Shown: piece by piece, positions 1 through 13,800 of the stretch
Layout of the letters: each line of letters opens with the position of its first letter
How positions within the stretch are numbered: position 1 is the stretch's first letter
Assembly: GCF_018691265.1 (NCBI RefSeq)
Contig: NW_024881272.1
Coordinates: 25,099,323 to 25,163,322, forward strand
Source of the DNA: Tyto alba
Lineage: Eukaryota; Chordata; Aves; Strigiformes; Tytonidae
Direction of reading: 5' to 3'
DNA length: 64,000 bases
Position numbers and translations under genes: made by a program
Notes under the pieces: model-generated
What the model saw: only the letters and a program-made list of their open reading frames with translations
Databases searched by the model: none
What the model was told of the DNA's origin: nothing

Positions 1-3000
1 AAACCTGCAGAGTGCAATCGGGGTTCCTGTCTTCAAAATGTTCAATAGCTATGTAGTCTTCTGAATATTGCCCAAGTTTTTAATGTGTTTAACAAAGAAA
101 CAACTTATGAAGAATTTTCCATATATAATATTTACTAAGTCTGTCTCCTATAGAAGATAGCCTAGACTGGTGAGTGTGAGAAGCTGTTACCTTTCTACTT
201 TTCCTTTCATATCTTTGTGGTACAAATCCTAGTGGGGAGGTGTTGCTGAAGTAGGCATGGCTGTTGAAGAAATGCATTTGGAATGATGTTTTGAGAAGTA
301 GCGTGTATCATTGGGTTGACCTGAAAGGTGTGTGTGGGCAGGATGTCGCAGCTGAGCGGATATTGTGGTAGAATTAGGTGTGCCCTTCAGTGTTGGTGCT
401 CCATGTGCTCCTTCAGTTGGGCTGCTTTTCATTTAGGTATTATCAGACCTAAAAAGCTTGTGTACTGTAACTCAAGAAGTAATATTGATAATTTGTAGTT
501 ATTTTTACCGAGAAGAGACTCTGTGTAGAGGGGAAAGCAGAAGGATAGAGAAAAGTAGGTGCATTCTTTGTTTGGTAGAGGTATGCAAATGTCTATATTT
601 TGGGTGGAAAAAGAGATGTAAAATACAGAAATTGCTTGTAACACTACTTAGAGTACTTCTGTTTCCAACTTTACTGCCTTTCCTTACTTTGGTGCCCCGA
701 ATGAATGAATGAATGTTCTTTTTTAGTTGCAGTTCACTGAGAAAGGTGGGTGAGACATATATGTGTGTACGTGTTGGAGGAGAGGTAAATGTGCAGCTGA
801 GGGGGAAAAAAAACAAAACCACTAACAAACAACCCCAAAACCTTGAACAAATAAAATAGTCACAGTTAAAACACTTTTCTTCATGTTAACCTTGAAATTT
901 TAATTCTAACTGATGATGGGTATTCTTATTAATACAATCATCTCAAAATTGTTTTTGTACAGTGTTGTTCTGAAATTTTTTGTGGGCAAAAGAATGCCTT
1001 GTTTTTCTCTCTCAAACAAAGAGAAAGTCCTATTTTCTTGCATATGCTGATTTTTGTTCCATTTGGTGATTTGGATGTTAAATTAATTGTTAACTTGGAG
1101 TAAAATTACTAGATTTATTAGACACCTGTTAGTGAGGTAATGTGTACCTTTCAAGCCAAGGACATCACACTAAATCATCATCAGGATGTGTGACATGTTT
1201 GTGAAAATGAGGTAGCAGCAAAGAAGCAGCTGAGAAAATTCCACGTATCCTTATCCCTGTTCCCTGATGCTCTTTCTGGTGTCCCCTTACCCAAGTTCTC
1301 TTTTCTGGGATTTGTGCTGGGTGGGAGGAACAGGACACACAGCGGGTGTCCCAAAGCCACAGTTTAATCAAGGGGTGTATTCTGTTTTGATCTTGGGTGC
1401 AGATGTGTTTGGGGAGTGATGGGCAGCAGCCGAATGGGCTGGGTACCGTTTCTGCCGGCACCAGCTCCTGTGTATCTTCTGCCTGCCGCCTTCCTCCTCC
1501 TGCCCCAGCTTGGCTGAACGTGGTGGAAGAGCAACTGCAGCTGCTGCATCAGCGTGACAAGCAGGACAGTGCTTCCCCTTCCTAAGGGAACCTAAATGCA
1601 CTGGTGAAGGGCAGACAATCATGGCAATGGCCTGTGCAGAGTGAGAGTGGGGAAAAAAGCTGGCTTTTCTAGGGATTCGTGTAAGCAGGCAGTAAGCATG
1701 CACTGCAGAGATGACCAGTAGCATCCTGTGCATAGGGCCTTTCAACAGTTATGACTGTTTTCAGGGAAGTAACTAAATATTGAAGGATTCTGGGAGCACT
1801 TGTTGGAATTGATGCATAAGGAGTATGAGCGGGTAGGCTGGATGAGATGTTTAACTAATTTGTGTGTAACCTGGAATGCCCATGGTATTTTTTGAGGTAT
1901 AATAATTTTCGACTGTCACAGTTGGGAAACACGTGAGATTTTAGATGTTACAAGGATTTAGGACAGGCCATGTTAAGAGTGTGTAGGTATATTTCTGTGT
2001 CTACAGACATGTATACATATGTAATCACATTCTGCCATTTCAAATACAAACAGCAAGGGCTTTCTGCCCTTGGCATCTGCAGCTTTCAGAGGCATGCTGG
2101 GGACCGCTAATGTTGCAATGTAAAATTACTGCCTTACTCCTAAGTACAGACTAAGTGTGTAGGCATCTTTTCAGCTCTCCAAATGACAGAAAAACAAGTA
2201 TAGGCTGCTGGAAATAAAGGTCCTCAGTATCTTTGTGGAAGAGGTCAGAGGCAAATGAAAATGTGAGGTTCTTCATTCCAAAATGTGTATGAGGAACCTT
2301 AAGATTAAATCAGTTTTCGGCTCAAGCAGTTTTCTCTACCCCAGGTCACTGGTTTTTGTGCCTCTCCCCACTCTTGCGCCAGCACAACTGTTTGCATCTG
2401 TGCGATGAACTGGGTAAGTGAACTGACCTACTTTAAGTTACCCGGGTTTCTCCTGATCTGGTTTAGACAGTGCGGCAACTGAATGTCCAACCGTAACCAG
2501 AGGAAGAAATTGTATCAACACAGTACCTCTCACCCTGTGGAAGGTGCACCACCAAAGCAGATGCGGAGCAAAGCATTCCTGTCCCTCAAACAAGTAACAA
2601 AGTTATTTACTATTATGAGGTGCCAAAAAAATTAATGATTAAAAGGAGATGGGGTCTAAGAAAGGTTGAGAATGAGTGACTCAGCTAAGTGAGGATTTTT
2701 TTTCAGATCCAAATTAAATGATTTTTTTTTTTTTTATGTAAAACCACTTTATTCATGCTTGTCCTTCCCTCCTGCCCCACCACCCCACCAAAAAAACCCA
2801 AAACAACAAAAAAAACTTGGAAGTTTTTAGAGTGTGTAATCCTGGTCTGGATTTGACAGTTTGAGGCATGGCACTGTAGATTGAATAGATTTGAATTAAT
2901 GACTTCAGAAATAGATTTTGACTGGAATCTGCAAATTTTAATTAAAACCCACTACTGGTAGATTAATTTTTGATTTAAATGTGACTTAAAACTATTTTAA

Positions 3001-4009
3001 ACCATGTGGTGATGTATCATGCAGGGAAAGTGTTCCTTTCTGTTTATTTTTTTGTCTCAGATGAGATTTTATGATGATAAGCATGGCTTTAAGTGCTGTA
3101 TAGCTAATGAGAGGCATTTGAAATAAAATGGAGCAATCCATTAAGACATGTGGAATGTGTTTTATTACTACAAAGAGGGAGAATTTGACTGAGTTCATCT
3201 ATATGGGCTATAATGAAAAGTGTCACATTATCTTGAAATCCATGTATGATACCTATGCTTGTGATGCTTCTTTGGGTGTGAAATGAGTTTGACACCTCCA
3301 GAGCAATTAAATGTGTGAGGAAAGCACTGTATTTGTGCTTGCCACTGTTCTACTTACTGCTATTTTGATTGAAAGTTTGCTGTATGCTGTGAAAGGAGTT
3401 TACATGTGTGGGAGTGTTTCTGACAAATACACGTCTAATTTTGTTTGTAGTAATAACAAAGATATTACACAAAGGATGATCTCTATCCTAATTATTATTT
3501 AGTGATACATATGGATTTGTAGTAGAGCTGCAACTTATAATAGGAGTTTGGGGTTGCAATTAGACATTGCAACGGTTTCTTTATAGGTATATGACTCATA
3601 GACGGGATGGAATAAATATTCAAGAAATTCAGAGAAAATACTCATAGCATTAGCAGGAAATATATTGAATCAAAGCTAAGCCTGATTTTTCAGTAGCTTC
3701 CTACGTACCGTAAGGGCAAGTAACTGCTCTATCATAACTGCCTTTTTCTGGCTATTATTAATGATATTTTTTACAGCAAAAGTGTTCAAGGACCATATTT
3801 GATTGGGAACTTGTGATGTGCTTTCCATGCAGATATGTGGCACAAAAGAGGGCAGTTTAAGTTTTTTGGTTTTGTTTGTTTTTTGTTTATTTGTTTTTTT
3901 TTTTTTTTTTTTTTTTTAACAGTCTCATTTATGCTTTGGAGATCATGTGTTTCAGAAAACAGATACTTAGCTGTCATTTACAAACTTCTGCTTGTTTTTC
4001 TTTCTACAG
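1..4009 (+). other. MAST2: MAST2 intron, upstream part (5' end outside window)
   Basis: This is AT-rich intronic DNA ending in the acceptor of the first recognised exon; its donor lies before the window. The last 115 bases form a typical 3' splice region: a run of 24 T at 3894..3917, then a pyrimidine-rich stretch and TTTCTACAG at 4001..4009. A moderately GC-rich patch at about 1390..1560 (CTGCCGGCACC, CTGCAGCTGCTGC) carries open frames on both strands, but none resembles a protein I know and no splice borders fit. No repeat family was recognised here. Confidence 0.7.
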
Positions 4010-4157
4010 GAGATGATAACAGAGTCCACTCCATTACGTTGTAGGAAGCTCAGCAATCCTGACATCTTTTCATCTGCTGGGAAAACCAAGCTCCATCGAC
4101 AGCTAAGTCAAGATGACTGCAAGCTACGAAGAGGTAGTTTGGCAAGTTCTTTGTCAG
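4010..4157 (+). CDS. MAST2: MAST2 internal coding exon (N-terminal Ser-rich segment, part 1)
   Basis: A 148-nt exon between a consensus acceptor (TTTCTACAG|G) and donor (TCAG|GTATGC). Read in phase 0 it encodes 49 codons plus one base, including RKLSNPDIFSSAGK, RQLSQDDCKL and RRGSLASSLSG. From memory of the family, this matches the N-terminal region of MAST2 almost residue for residue, whereas MAST4 has a recognisably different version (KCSNPDVASG). MAST2 is a microtubule-associated AGC-type Ser/Thr kinase with a DUF1908 domain, kinase domain and PDZ domain. This exon lies upstream of all of them, in a low-complexity region with basophilic kinase and 14-3-3-like motifs (RQLS, RRGS). The exon ends one base into a Gly codon, which the next exon completes. 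The first few residues (EMITESTPLRC) are less certain as conserved sequence. The translation start is outside the window. Confidence 0.88.
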
Positions 4158-7100
4158 GTATGCCATTTTGTAATGACTATATGACAATTCATTGGTATTA
4201 AAGATGCAATATTACTTGTTGGCATAAATGTTATAATAAAAGATACTGATAAATCATTTCTTCAAAATTAGAGGTGACATCTTGTTGGGAGGGCATAAAA
4301 AATTTTATGTAAGAGAAAGATGCAAAAAGAAATATTGATAGAAAAGAGTAAAAAATAGTGTCTGTATTTGGAGTGAAATTCTGTATATTGCCCAGAGTGA
4401 ACTGTTAGAAGCTAAGACTTAATGTGCGAAGGTAAAAGAGGGGTGTGGTGGAACTTTAGGCAGCGAAGTGATGCATTCTTAGCTCTTTTACTTTTAAGGT
4501 CAGCACTGACTGTAAGCTTGCCTCCTTTGCCATATTGTTTCATACTGGGGAGCTGACTTCTGTATCAGGTTCCAATTATTATTCTTTTTGGCTTCAGAAG
4601 CACTGTGGGCATTTGTGATTTAAAGAAAAAATCTTGCTTACAAACTAGATGTTTTTTCAGTTTGTAGAAACTTGTTTGGTGTTCAGCCCTGTCAGAGAAT
4701 TTAGTTTGTCAGCTCTGAAACCACGGAGTGAATATAGTCTAGTAATTAGTCAAAAAATGGAGGACTATGCTCCCTAGTTTTCTTTTTCAAAGACTTGGTA
4801 TGTGGGCTAGGGGATGGTTTCACAATTGTTTAAAGCTGATATCAAAGTCTGTGATGCTGGAATTAGAACATATAGAGCTGCATGATCAGTCTGGAATGAA
4901 ACAGCTGATCTGCCTGAATACCACTGTTGTTCTGCAGGGTTAACTTGCAGCCCATTTCCTCCCTAATTAGGCTGACTTTGCCTATTTGCATGTTAGTGTA
5001 AGAACAAGAAGGGTTGGAAACTGTCAGGTGGGAGGGGAAGAGGGTGAAACCACCCATTTTGGTAGCAGCATGGTCTTGACTTAAATGATTGTGAAAATAC
5101 ATCCAGTCCTGGTTCCTCTGTCTTTTATCAGAGGAAGATAAATATTTTAATGATTGAGGTGCTAGGTGTAATAGAATTAAATAAGCAGTGAAGTATGCAC
5201 ATTTTGAGTTGGCCTTGTCTTAATGTTTTATTTGTAATAAGTGGCTTGTTTCTGAAAAATGGAAACATTCATAATGTAAGTTTGTTCTCTAATGTAAGTT
5301 AATTGCTAGAGGAGAACAGAAGTTTATTAACTACATAGCTCTTGGCTGATTACAATGGCCAAAGGTAGTACTGTAGTTTGTTTGGTTTTGGTGGTTATTT
5401 TTTTGCTTGAGTAGAAGTAAGAAAAGAAAAGTAAATGAGAGGAAGCAGGAAAACTGGAGAAGTTTTGTTTTTAAAAATATTTTTTGTGTTTGGAGATAAC
5501 ATTCTTGTAAATTTTCTGTTCTGAAATTATAATGTTCTCCAGAACTTGTTGCTTCATCTTAATGACTTTTCACTATAGCCTGATTTAGGAAGGGGAACAT
5601 AGCCCCAGGAAGATCAGTTTGACTCAACTGGATAAAGAAAATGTAGACGTTTAGATATATTTTAAATGTGAGTGTTTGGAATGTATGTAGGACTTGAGGC
5701 ATGTCAGGGAAAGGTTTTAGCTTCATTCTCTATCTCAATAATAATGCCACCTTATTTTTGCAGCAGAAGTGAAAAATAAGTTTAAAGTGTCTAGATAATT
5801 GTGCGTGCAAACTGGTTGGCCTAGATTTGACTCGATGGAATTCTGTCTTCATGGATTCAGATTTTGTGGAACTAAAAGCATATATTGATACTTATGGAGA
5901 TTTAAATAATGTTTTTATTGCTCTCAAGCAGTGGCAGTTCAAACTGTTAGATAATTGTATGGTTTGAATTGCTATTATAGGATATCTCTGTTAGTGCTTT
6001 ACTGAGATAAACACAGTAATGTATGTTTCTGTAGTTTTAGATCTCTGCAGACAAGAGGAGTCTTTGTATTTACACATAATCATGAAAATGATCAAACCAT
6101 GAAAATCATGTCCACAGCTGTAAGCAGCTTGAGTGGGACTCAGAAAAAGGTACTAATATGCTGTGTCTCTGTTTGCTAGCCAAAGCTGAGCCTTCTTATC
6201 TCTCACACACTTTGACTCATTCTATTAATGTGTACTTGGCCATTAACTTGAGCAGAAAGTTAACATAAACAATTTTTTTTTAAGAAGGGAAAAAAAAAAA
6301 AAAAAAGACATCACTCCCACTCCTTGTCCTCTCTCTCCCTCCCGTCTCCCCCCCCAGCATCATGGCTAATCACATTATGTGACAGTCTTCCAAATATTGT
6401 AGCTGCCTTTATGTTATGAATGTGATATATCACATCTAATTCTAATGTGAAGTTGAATTTGTAAAATACCTTGCTCTCTCTGATGAAAAAAAGGCGTTTT
6501 TCTATAGTATATGTGATTAAAGATGTAGACTTCTTGCTACTTACTGCAACAAATGTCTTGGTCCCCTTTGATTCCTGTTGTAGTATCTGAGCATGTAATA
6601 ATCTGTTGAATGCAACTATCTTCACTATGCTTGAGAAGAGATGTGTGTAATTTAGTCTGACAGACTTAATTTTAAGGAAAAAAAGTATTATTCACTCCCA
6701 TTTTGCAGATGGTAAAACTGAAGTACAGAGGTCGACTGACCAGAGTTACAGAGGAACTCATCTGGAAGCTAATAATGGAACCCAGATTTACAGACTTTTT
6801 CACTTACGTGTTTTTAACCATAAGACTATCTTTCTTCTCTTTTTTTTTGTAAATGAAGTTGTACATGAAAGGAAACTGTCAAGCTTGATGGAGTCAAAAT
6901 ATGGCCTACTTTGACTTTGGTTCTGTCTCATTGTGGAAATTTACTACTTGACATTTTTCAAAAAAGAGTGTTATATTGACTATGATTACGGTATTTCCTG
7001 TAGTAAAGTACAGTGGTGCGAACTTGTTGAGATAGGGACTACTCACAGTGTATGTAGAATGGGAGATTAGCATCTACATTAATCAATCAGATACAAGGGA

Positions 7101-7716
7101 GACTTGGGAAAGCTACAAAATGTATTGCTTTTAAGATAATATGATATTGCTGAAGAGTGAAATTTTTTGAGCAAAATATCCATCCATGGTTCAAAGCAAA
7201 ACAATGTTTGAACATACACAGCTGCATGTAATCTACTGCTGAATGTTTCAATAGTAGGAGAAAGTGGAGAAGTCTAGATGGCTAAGCTATTTAGAAGAGG
7301 TAACATTTTACAGTTATGAATGCATTTTCACAAGAACTTGCAAAATCTCTTAAGTATATTTTTTAACGTTAACACTGCCTCTCTATAGGGCAATATATTG
7401 TTTAATTAACAGCAAATATTGTTTCCTTTTTAAGCTGTGTCAAGTATAGAAAGGTATAAAGTGATAGAAGTCTGTTTCTACAAGGTTTTGGATTTACCCA
7501 TTACCTCGTAATATAAACTAGTTTTTTTTAAAATACTTAGTTATCAAACATATTCACAGGTAGTATGCTCTTACAAGTTCTAACCTATCAAAATCTTTAA
7601 ATTGCTTTTTTTATTAAAGGCTTTTTCTCTACATGCAGTATTTTTTCAGCATTGTATTGTGAACTTGCAAACTTTTTAAAAAACAAGCTGATGGTATTTT
7701 GATTTTGTTTTTAAAG
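4158..7716 (+). other. MAST2: MAST2 intron (3,559 bp)
   Basis: An intron with donor GTATGC at 4158 and acceptor TTTTTAAAG ending at 7716. The polypyrimidine tract is T-rich but interrupted. Content is AT-rich single-copy-looking sequence. An A-rich run at about 6289..6306 is followed by a C/T-rich patch to about 6355. No exon, RNA gene or recognisable mobile element was seen. Confidence 0.8.
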
Positions 7717-7859
7717 GAAAACAGCTACTTCCTTTATCAAATAGTGTCCATAGTGGAGTGGGACAGACGATATGGCAGCCACCTGGAGATACCTCAAACC
7801 TGGTCCGCATGAGAAATCAATCTCTAGGACAGTCTGCTCCTTCACTTACTGCTGGTTTG
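7717..7859 (+). CDS. MAST2: MAST2 internal coding exon (N-terminal Ser-rich segment, part 2)
   Basis: A 143-nt exon, acceptor TTTAAAG|GAAAAC and donor TTTG|GTGAGT. The leading GA completes the Gly codon begun by the previous exon, and 47 codons follow: [16 protein letters not shown], then [16 protein letters not shown], then SLTAGL. The order and sequence match the MAST2 N-terminal region I recall; the variable stretch in between (TIWQPPGD) differs as expected between species. The exon ends in phase 0, exactly where MAST proteins continue with KELSLPRRG, so the next exon should start with a Lys codon. I did not find that exon, so the intron exceeds 56 kb unless an exon was missed. The RMRNQS and GQSAPS serines fit the phosphoregulated, disordered character of this segment. 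Confidence 0.9.
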
Positions 7860-10800
7860 GTGAGTGAGTCTGGGAATACTCATAATGATTTTGTGCTATA
7901 AATAAAAAGCAATGTGATCTTGTGCTTTAGTTTTTACCTTGTTTTCCTTGCTCCTGCTCAGTGAATGCAGCAGTTTGATCCTGTGGGCCCTTTTTAGTAT
8001 AGAGGGTGAATTAGGAAGAGAATATGATCATCCTGCTTTTGAGGAGAAAAAAAAAAAAAAAAAAAAAGGAAAAAAAAATGTTTATGTGAGGAATAATTTA
8101 TTTTTTGGGACACTCCTCAGTGCTACTTAAGCTGCCTGATACCTGAAAGAAAATATCTCTGGAAGTCTAGGGAGATGTGAGCATGGGAACATGATCATTT
8201 AAACCAAATTTAATTGGGAAACAGCTTTCTGAATAGCTACCTCTGCCTGCTTCCCTAGAGAGCAGTTAGAGGGATGAAGCTGAAAGGGATAACTGTCCAA
8301 GGAATTGAAGAGCTGGAACTGACATCTCTTCTGTGTGGTTTCTGTCAAATCAAATGGTTTTGGTAAAGTGGATGTATTTTTGAAGAACGTTGCATCTGTT
8401 AAATTAACATTTTCTAAGAAGAGAGTATTCTGTATGGCGGGGACACTCAGATGGCTTTTGTCAAGACTGAATTGCAGACTGAAACGAACATACATTTTGT
8501 TTATAGATGTTCCTTATTACCTCTAAATATTTAATATCACTGAAGTGCAAGGAGGAGAAAAATATAAGAGTAGCAAGAGACAGTTATCTGTGAGCAGTTG
8601 TATATGCAACAGAAATTGTTGCTAAATAGTAGACTAAAAGCAAAGCTAACCCTTTTTGCCGAACTTCCATAGAGTTGCCTGTATAACAGGTTTTACTCAA
8701 ATGAGGAAATTTTGGTGTGCACTCATTTATAGAACTTCAAGTAAATGAGTAAATTTATATTACATTGTAAGACTGTTTAGAAGCAATGACCCCTTAAGTA
8801 AAAGGGTATATGTTGGATATAGCCCTTATCTTGTTAGTCCTTAGAATTTTTGGGGGGGATCCTAGAGAGTTTGGGACCACCAGGCTATGAAAAGAAGCTT
8901 AAATCTTTAAAGTTCAAAGAGCCATGCGATTGTGTTACCACTAATTTTGATTTCACAATTAGTATTTGTAGACTTAGCATTTTGAGACATGCTGCTATAC
9001 TGAAATTCTTCTGATTTGATTTAATTACATTGTGTCTTAGTTTGGTGCCTGTTCAGTGTTTGCCTTAAATTTCTGTTCTTAGCAGTGGTTATAATTTGAC
9101 TGTATCAACAGAAAGGGAAAATGCTCACGTGAACTTGGCATGCAAGTATTTATCTGATGAGGATTAAAAAAAGTACTGTGTTAAAATACAGGCCTATTCC
9201 CTAGAGGCAGGCAAATGCCTTGAAGCTTCATAGCTTCAGTTAATGAAAATAACTGTGCTTTAAAACAAAGCATTAGTTCTCAGATATTTAATTTGGAATA
9301 CTATTTTGTTGCTTAACATCTGTGTACAATTCAGCAAGCTGCAGATGTGTTTGTGTGTTACAATTTGGCATATTACTAACATGATGTATTTTCAGTTTGT
9401 CATGGCAGTGTTTGTGCTGTCTATCAAATGTTCTGATATGAAACGCAATGCCTATAACTTATTTTAAAATAATTTAAAATTCTCTGCTTTCTAACTAAAG
9501 CGGAAAAATTCAGCTATATATCCAGTATTTGTCCCTCTGTGATGGTGTTAGGTACTAAAGTATATGGTCACTTTCCTGTCTCTGTATACTCTGTGGTGGG
9601 CTGCATGTTAATTATATTTGCAGCTAATTAAGCTGAGAAATTAAGAAATCTTATGTAGAAGTGGGTTTCTAAAGCAATGACTAAAGAACCAGTCACAAGA
9701 TGAACGCTTAATTGAGTGAGTCCTGGGATCTTGGAGCAAGTTACATGTTTGCAGCTGTTTTAATATGCTTGTGGTATTGAAAAAAGTTTCACAAATTAGA
9801 ATAGCAAAAGGTCTCTTGCCAGTATAATTAATCTCCTTTGAAGAGTAGCTCTATTAAGAGATGAGTAGGTTCAGTAATGCAAAGTGTCATTTTAATATGC
9901 CAGCCTTGATTGCTAAAGCATTTCACTGTTTTATTATTTGTTACAATACAATGGACGGATAGCTAGAGAGAAGTGAGAGTCTGGTATGGGAAAGCCAGAA
10001 TACTCAGAGCTATGTGCACTGTTTCTGCTCCCTCTTTTTGGCACGGTAGGTATCAGTGGATTTACCTTTGTTAAATTGCTTTGCTGGCATTAAGTAATGT
10101 GTTTTTTCACTTTCTAACCACTACTAATTCTACAGATTGTTTGCTGTTCTTAAATTTAGTTCTTCTGAATTTTGGAAGTGTTTGCAAAGCAAAAAAATAA
10201 ACATAGCAAATCTGTAGAAATGAGTTTGCAGCTTCTGAAACAAGACTGATAGCTAGGCTGCTTATCAGCAACAACTCCAGAACTGGAAATACATCAAATT
10301 CTAACATGCTAACCTACATAAGCACAACGTATTGTTAGACAGAATCTTTCAGCTCATACGTGTTAGATAGTCTGGATTAATGTGTCTGCACAGCAGTTGC
10401 CACTAGATCCTTGACTTGAGAAAGAAGCCAGGGCAGACTGAATGCTGAGTGCTGTCATTGTGGAATGATAGACGTTGGTCTGATCTGTGTGCCTTCTAAA
10501 TGTACGTGAGGATTTCAGAGGATGACCTTCAGTTGATCATCTAGTCTTAAGAAAGATGGCTTTGGTCATAATAGATTGGGTTTTGGTGGAGAGCATCCTT
10601 TTAAGTCCCTAAAATAGCCAAGGAAGTAATCAGACAAAAAAGACATAAAGCATTGTTGTGGGCATCTTGGTGTTTTCTGCTCTCAAGACCCAAATATAGT
10701 AAAAACTCGGGGCTCAGGGAGTGTGTATAAATGGTGTGTATAAGGAACAGAAGGATAATAATGTGGAAAATCTCTTATGACTTACTTTGGGGGTTTGTTT

Positions 10801-13800
10801 ATCTGAAATCTTGACCTGCAGACATCCTGTTATACAGTTAGAACTTGGACTGTGTTTTGAAGGCAGCTGATGTGAATGATCAGGAATATGGACACATTCT
10901 CTTATGAAGAAAGGCCTGTAGAGCATCATGGTTTGTTAATTTCAGAAAAGGAGAAGAGCTTGTGAAAAGAAGGTTTTGATTGTTGTAGATTGTTGTAGAC
11001 TGGAACTATGTTTCTTGCAAATACTTGTTTTGACAAAACTCAATGTGAATGAAATTGGTTGCCAGAAGCAATGCTGTAAGGTGTTAATATTCCAGGGCTG
11101 GATCATTTATGGGTAGGCAAGGGATGATTTTTTCCCGCTCATGTTTCTTGTTAAGGACAGGTTGCTCCCTGGAGCACTGCACTAATAGTGAATATGTATT
11201 TACATTTGTGGAGAGAGATGTGGGTTTTTTTGTGTGTGTCCCACCCCCTCACCCTACATAGAGATCATCTCAAGCACTGTCTCCAGTGTTTTGTAAAAGA
11301 AACGTCTGACAATGTGCTACCCATTAATTAGGACTACATCTTACAGGCATTGCTCACTGTCTGATGCCTGGAAAAGTTTGAGATGTTCCAGGAATAAGAA
11401 ATCATGCATGTTCCTTCTGCCAACTGTGGTAATGGGAAAACATTTGAAAAAGCCTATTGGTGGAAGATTAGATACTTTTGTGAAAGAGATTTTGAACCTT
11501 TATTTTTGATTTTTTTTTTTTTTTAAATACTTACAAACTCCAGTTTTCTAAAGTGCTCCCAGTACTGAACTGAAACTTGCTGTACTCCTTGAACTAAAAA
11601 ACTGAACATTGTTTTTGAAAATGACGTTGAGGGTTGTAGCTGCTTGGTTGCAGTTCTCTCTTCAGTGCCAACTTTCTTCTTTCTATGCTGTACCACATGG
11701 TACATGGTCAGAGCCGTTTCTTCATCTTGAGATGAAGTCTGCTGACTAAGCAGTTGGTGCTCTGTTAATCCTCCAATGCCAGACTTGCAAGATTTCCTTG
11801 TAGGGTCAGTTTCCTCTTCAGAGAGTAATTTCAAATGATTTACAGTTTTATATTTACTTTGTAAGATAATAGTAAAACCAAAATGAGGCAACTGTGTTTC
11901 TTTGCTGTTGTAGAGAGTGCCAGAAAGTTCACCTTTCCCTGGTCATCTTCTAGAAGAAGCAGTTAAAAAAGAAAACCTCTCAGATTTTGAATGATGATCT
12001 GGAGGATAGAGGGGCTCAAATGTTAAGACTTGAAATTACTAACATGCTGAAGAAATTCCTGTGTTGTATAACACCAAGCCAGTGATGCTGCTCATTCAGC
12101 CTGATTTATTCTGAAGGTTTAGTTCCCCAAAGCTGTACGGGTTGGACAATATTGAGTGGAATGGAGGAAATGGTCATCCTTGTCATGGTGGGTCCTTGGC
12201 TTTGCAAGGAAGTGTGTATTGAAAACCTGGTTACTGAGAGAGACTTCACACTGTGGCATGTTATGTTTGATGTCCAAGTTGGGGTATGCTTTTTAGATGT
12301 AGGAGAAAATATTTACTATTTATTTTCTACATTTTTACTCTTTTTTTTTTTAAATTTCATTTTTGATATATTAGGAATAGAATCAGTTGTACCTAATATA
12401 TAAACTTCTCGTAATAGTGTATTTCTCCTGAGCAGGTTGCTCTTCATTACAACAGGACGTACTTCAGATCTGTATCATTCCTATCTACCAGGAAGAGTGG
12501 CTAGCTGGCAACAGATTTGGGCTTGTGGGTGAGACAATTTAGGTAATTCTCTTTTAAATTCATGTGAAGGCTAAATTCCATTGCTAGTTTTCAGGAAGGC
12601 TGCTGAGGAGCTGCGGTGCTGCCTGCCACCTGCCGGTGGGCCTCTGGCCACTGGCAGAAACTAGTCACTCCGAGATCCAACTGAGTTTTTGTTAAAACGT
12701 TTTTAGAGATCCTGGTAATGGTTAATGGTTTTACAGTACAAGCATGTTATTTCTGGGATCGTGTTCCACAGTAACAACTTGCTAATAACCTGGCCTTTTC
12801 TTTAGCTGAAGTATGAATTAGATTCATATTTTAATACTATACAGTGGTTTGCAACATTCATTTTCTGGTAACAGAGAGATGATGGTTGGGATAGTTTTGG
12901 ATAAAATAAGATTATTTAAAAAAATACTCTTTGGAGCTAATTATATAAATCATTGTTTTCAATTATTGGTTCAGAGGCTGTGTTGCCTAATTGTGTTTTG
13001 GTCTATGGCCTGCTAGGTGGTGCTGGAGTACTGGAGGTCTCAGTATAGCGAACTGTGTTTTCAACACAAAATGACACCATTGCTACAGGGCCAACGTAAA
13101 GAAGAGCTAGAGGTGTTTTCTAGTAGAGTGTAATTCAAGGAGAACTTAATTCTGTGTTGATTGTCAGTTCAGTACAGAGATTAGTAATTCAAAAGGCCCG
13201 ATGAAGTGCAGTGGAACTAGAAGTTCAAACTTCTCTATATTCTGCTTCAAAACTCCTCATAGTTATGAAAGAAAATTCTATTTCTGGGTCTCCTACTTAG
13301 CCCCTAGTGCTTTAATGGATTTACTGTTTATTATTTAGGATCTGTGCTTTATGCAGACATCTGCGTAGTGGTTGTTAATCTCAAAGTGATAAAGTCTTGG
13401 AAGGAATGGAGTTCATAGTGACTAGCAGGTATCTGACTAGCAAATTAAACATTAGTTTACAAAGCACAATAGCTGATCTTCCACTGCACTCTCCACCTTT
13501 TTGCTTGATATGTATGCTGGCAGTGAGGTAAGTACATAGAGCTTAGACTTCTACCACCTCACAAAAGAATTAGATGTTATCTCTGTTTTTTTATTAAAAA
13601 TACAATACTAGTTGTGGGACAAATCATTAATGCCAGTTGTGCATACAGCTACCTACTGCTGATTTACTGGGTGCTTATTACAGAAGCAGACATTTGAATC
13701 TGATGAGAAAACTTCATTTACATTTGTGTGCCCTGAAACACACAGCTGCTCTTTTCTCAAAATATTTTGTCATAGATAACCTTCCTTTTAGTTTATATTT

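Noticed and set aside
1368..1745. 125-codon minus-strand open frame and 62-codon + strand frame over a GC-rich patch
   Set aside because: Open frames on both strands reflect local GC content. There are no splice borders and no recognisable motif.
8047..8067. A-run as the poly-A tail of a processed pseudogene
   Set aside because: There is no preceding AATAAA, no gene-like sequence and no flanking target duplication; it is a simple homopolymer.
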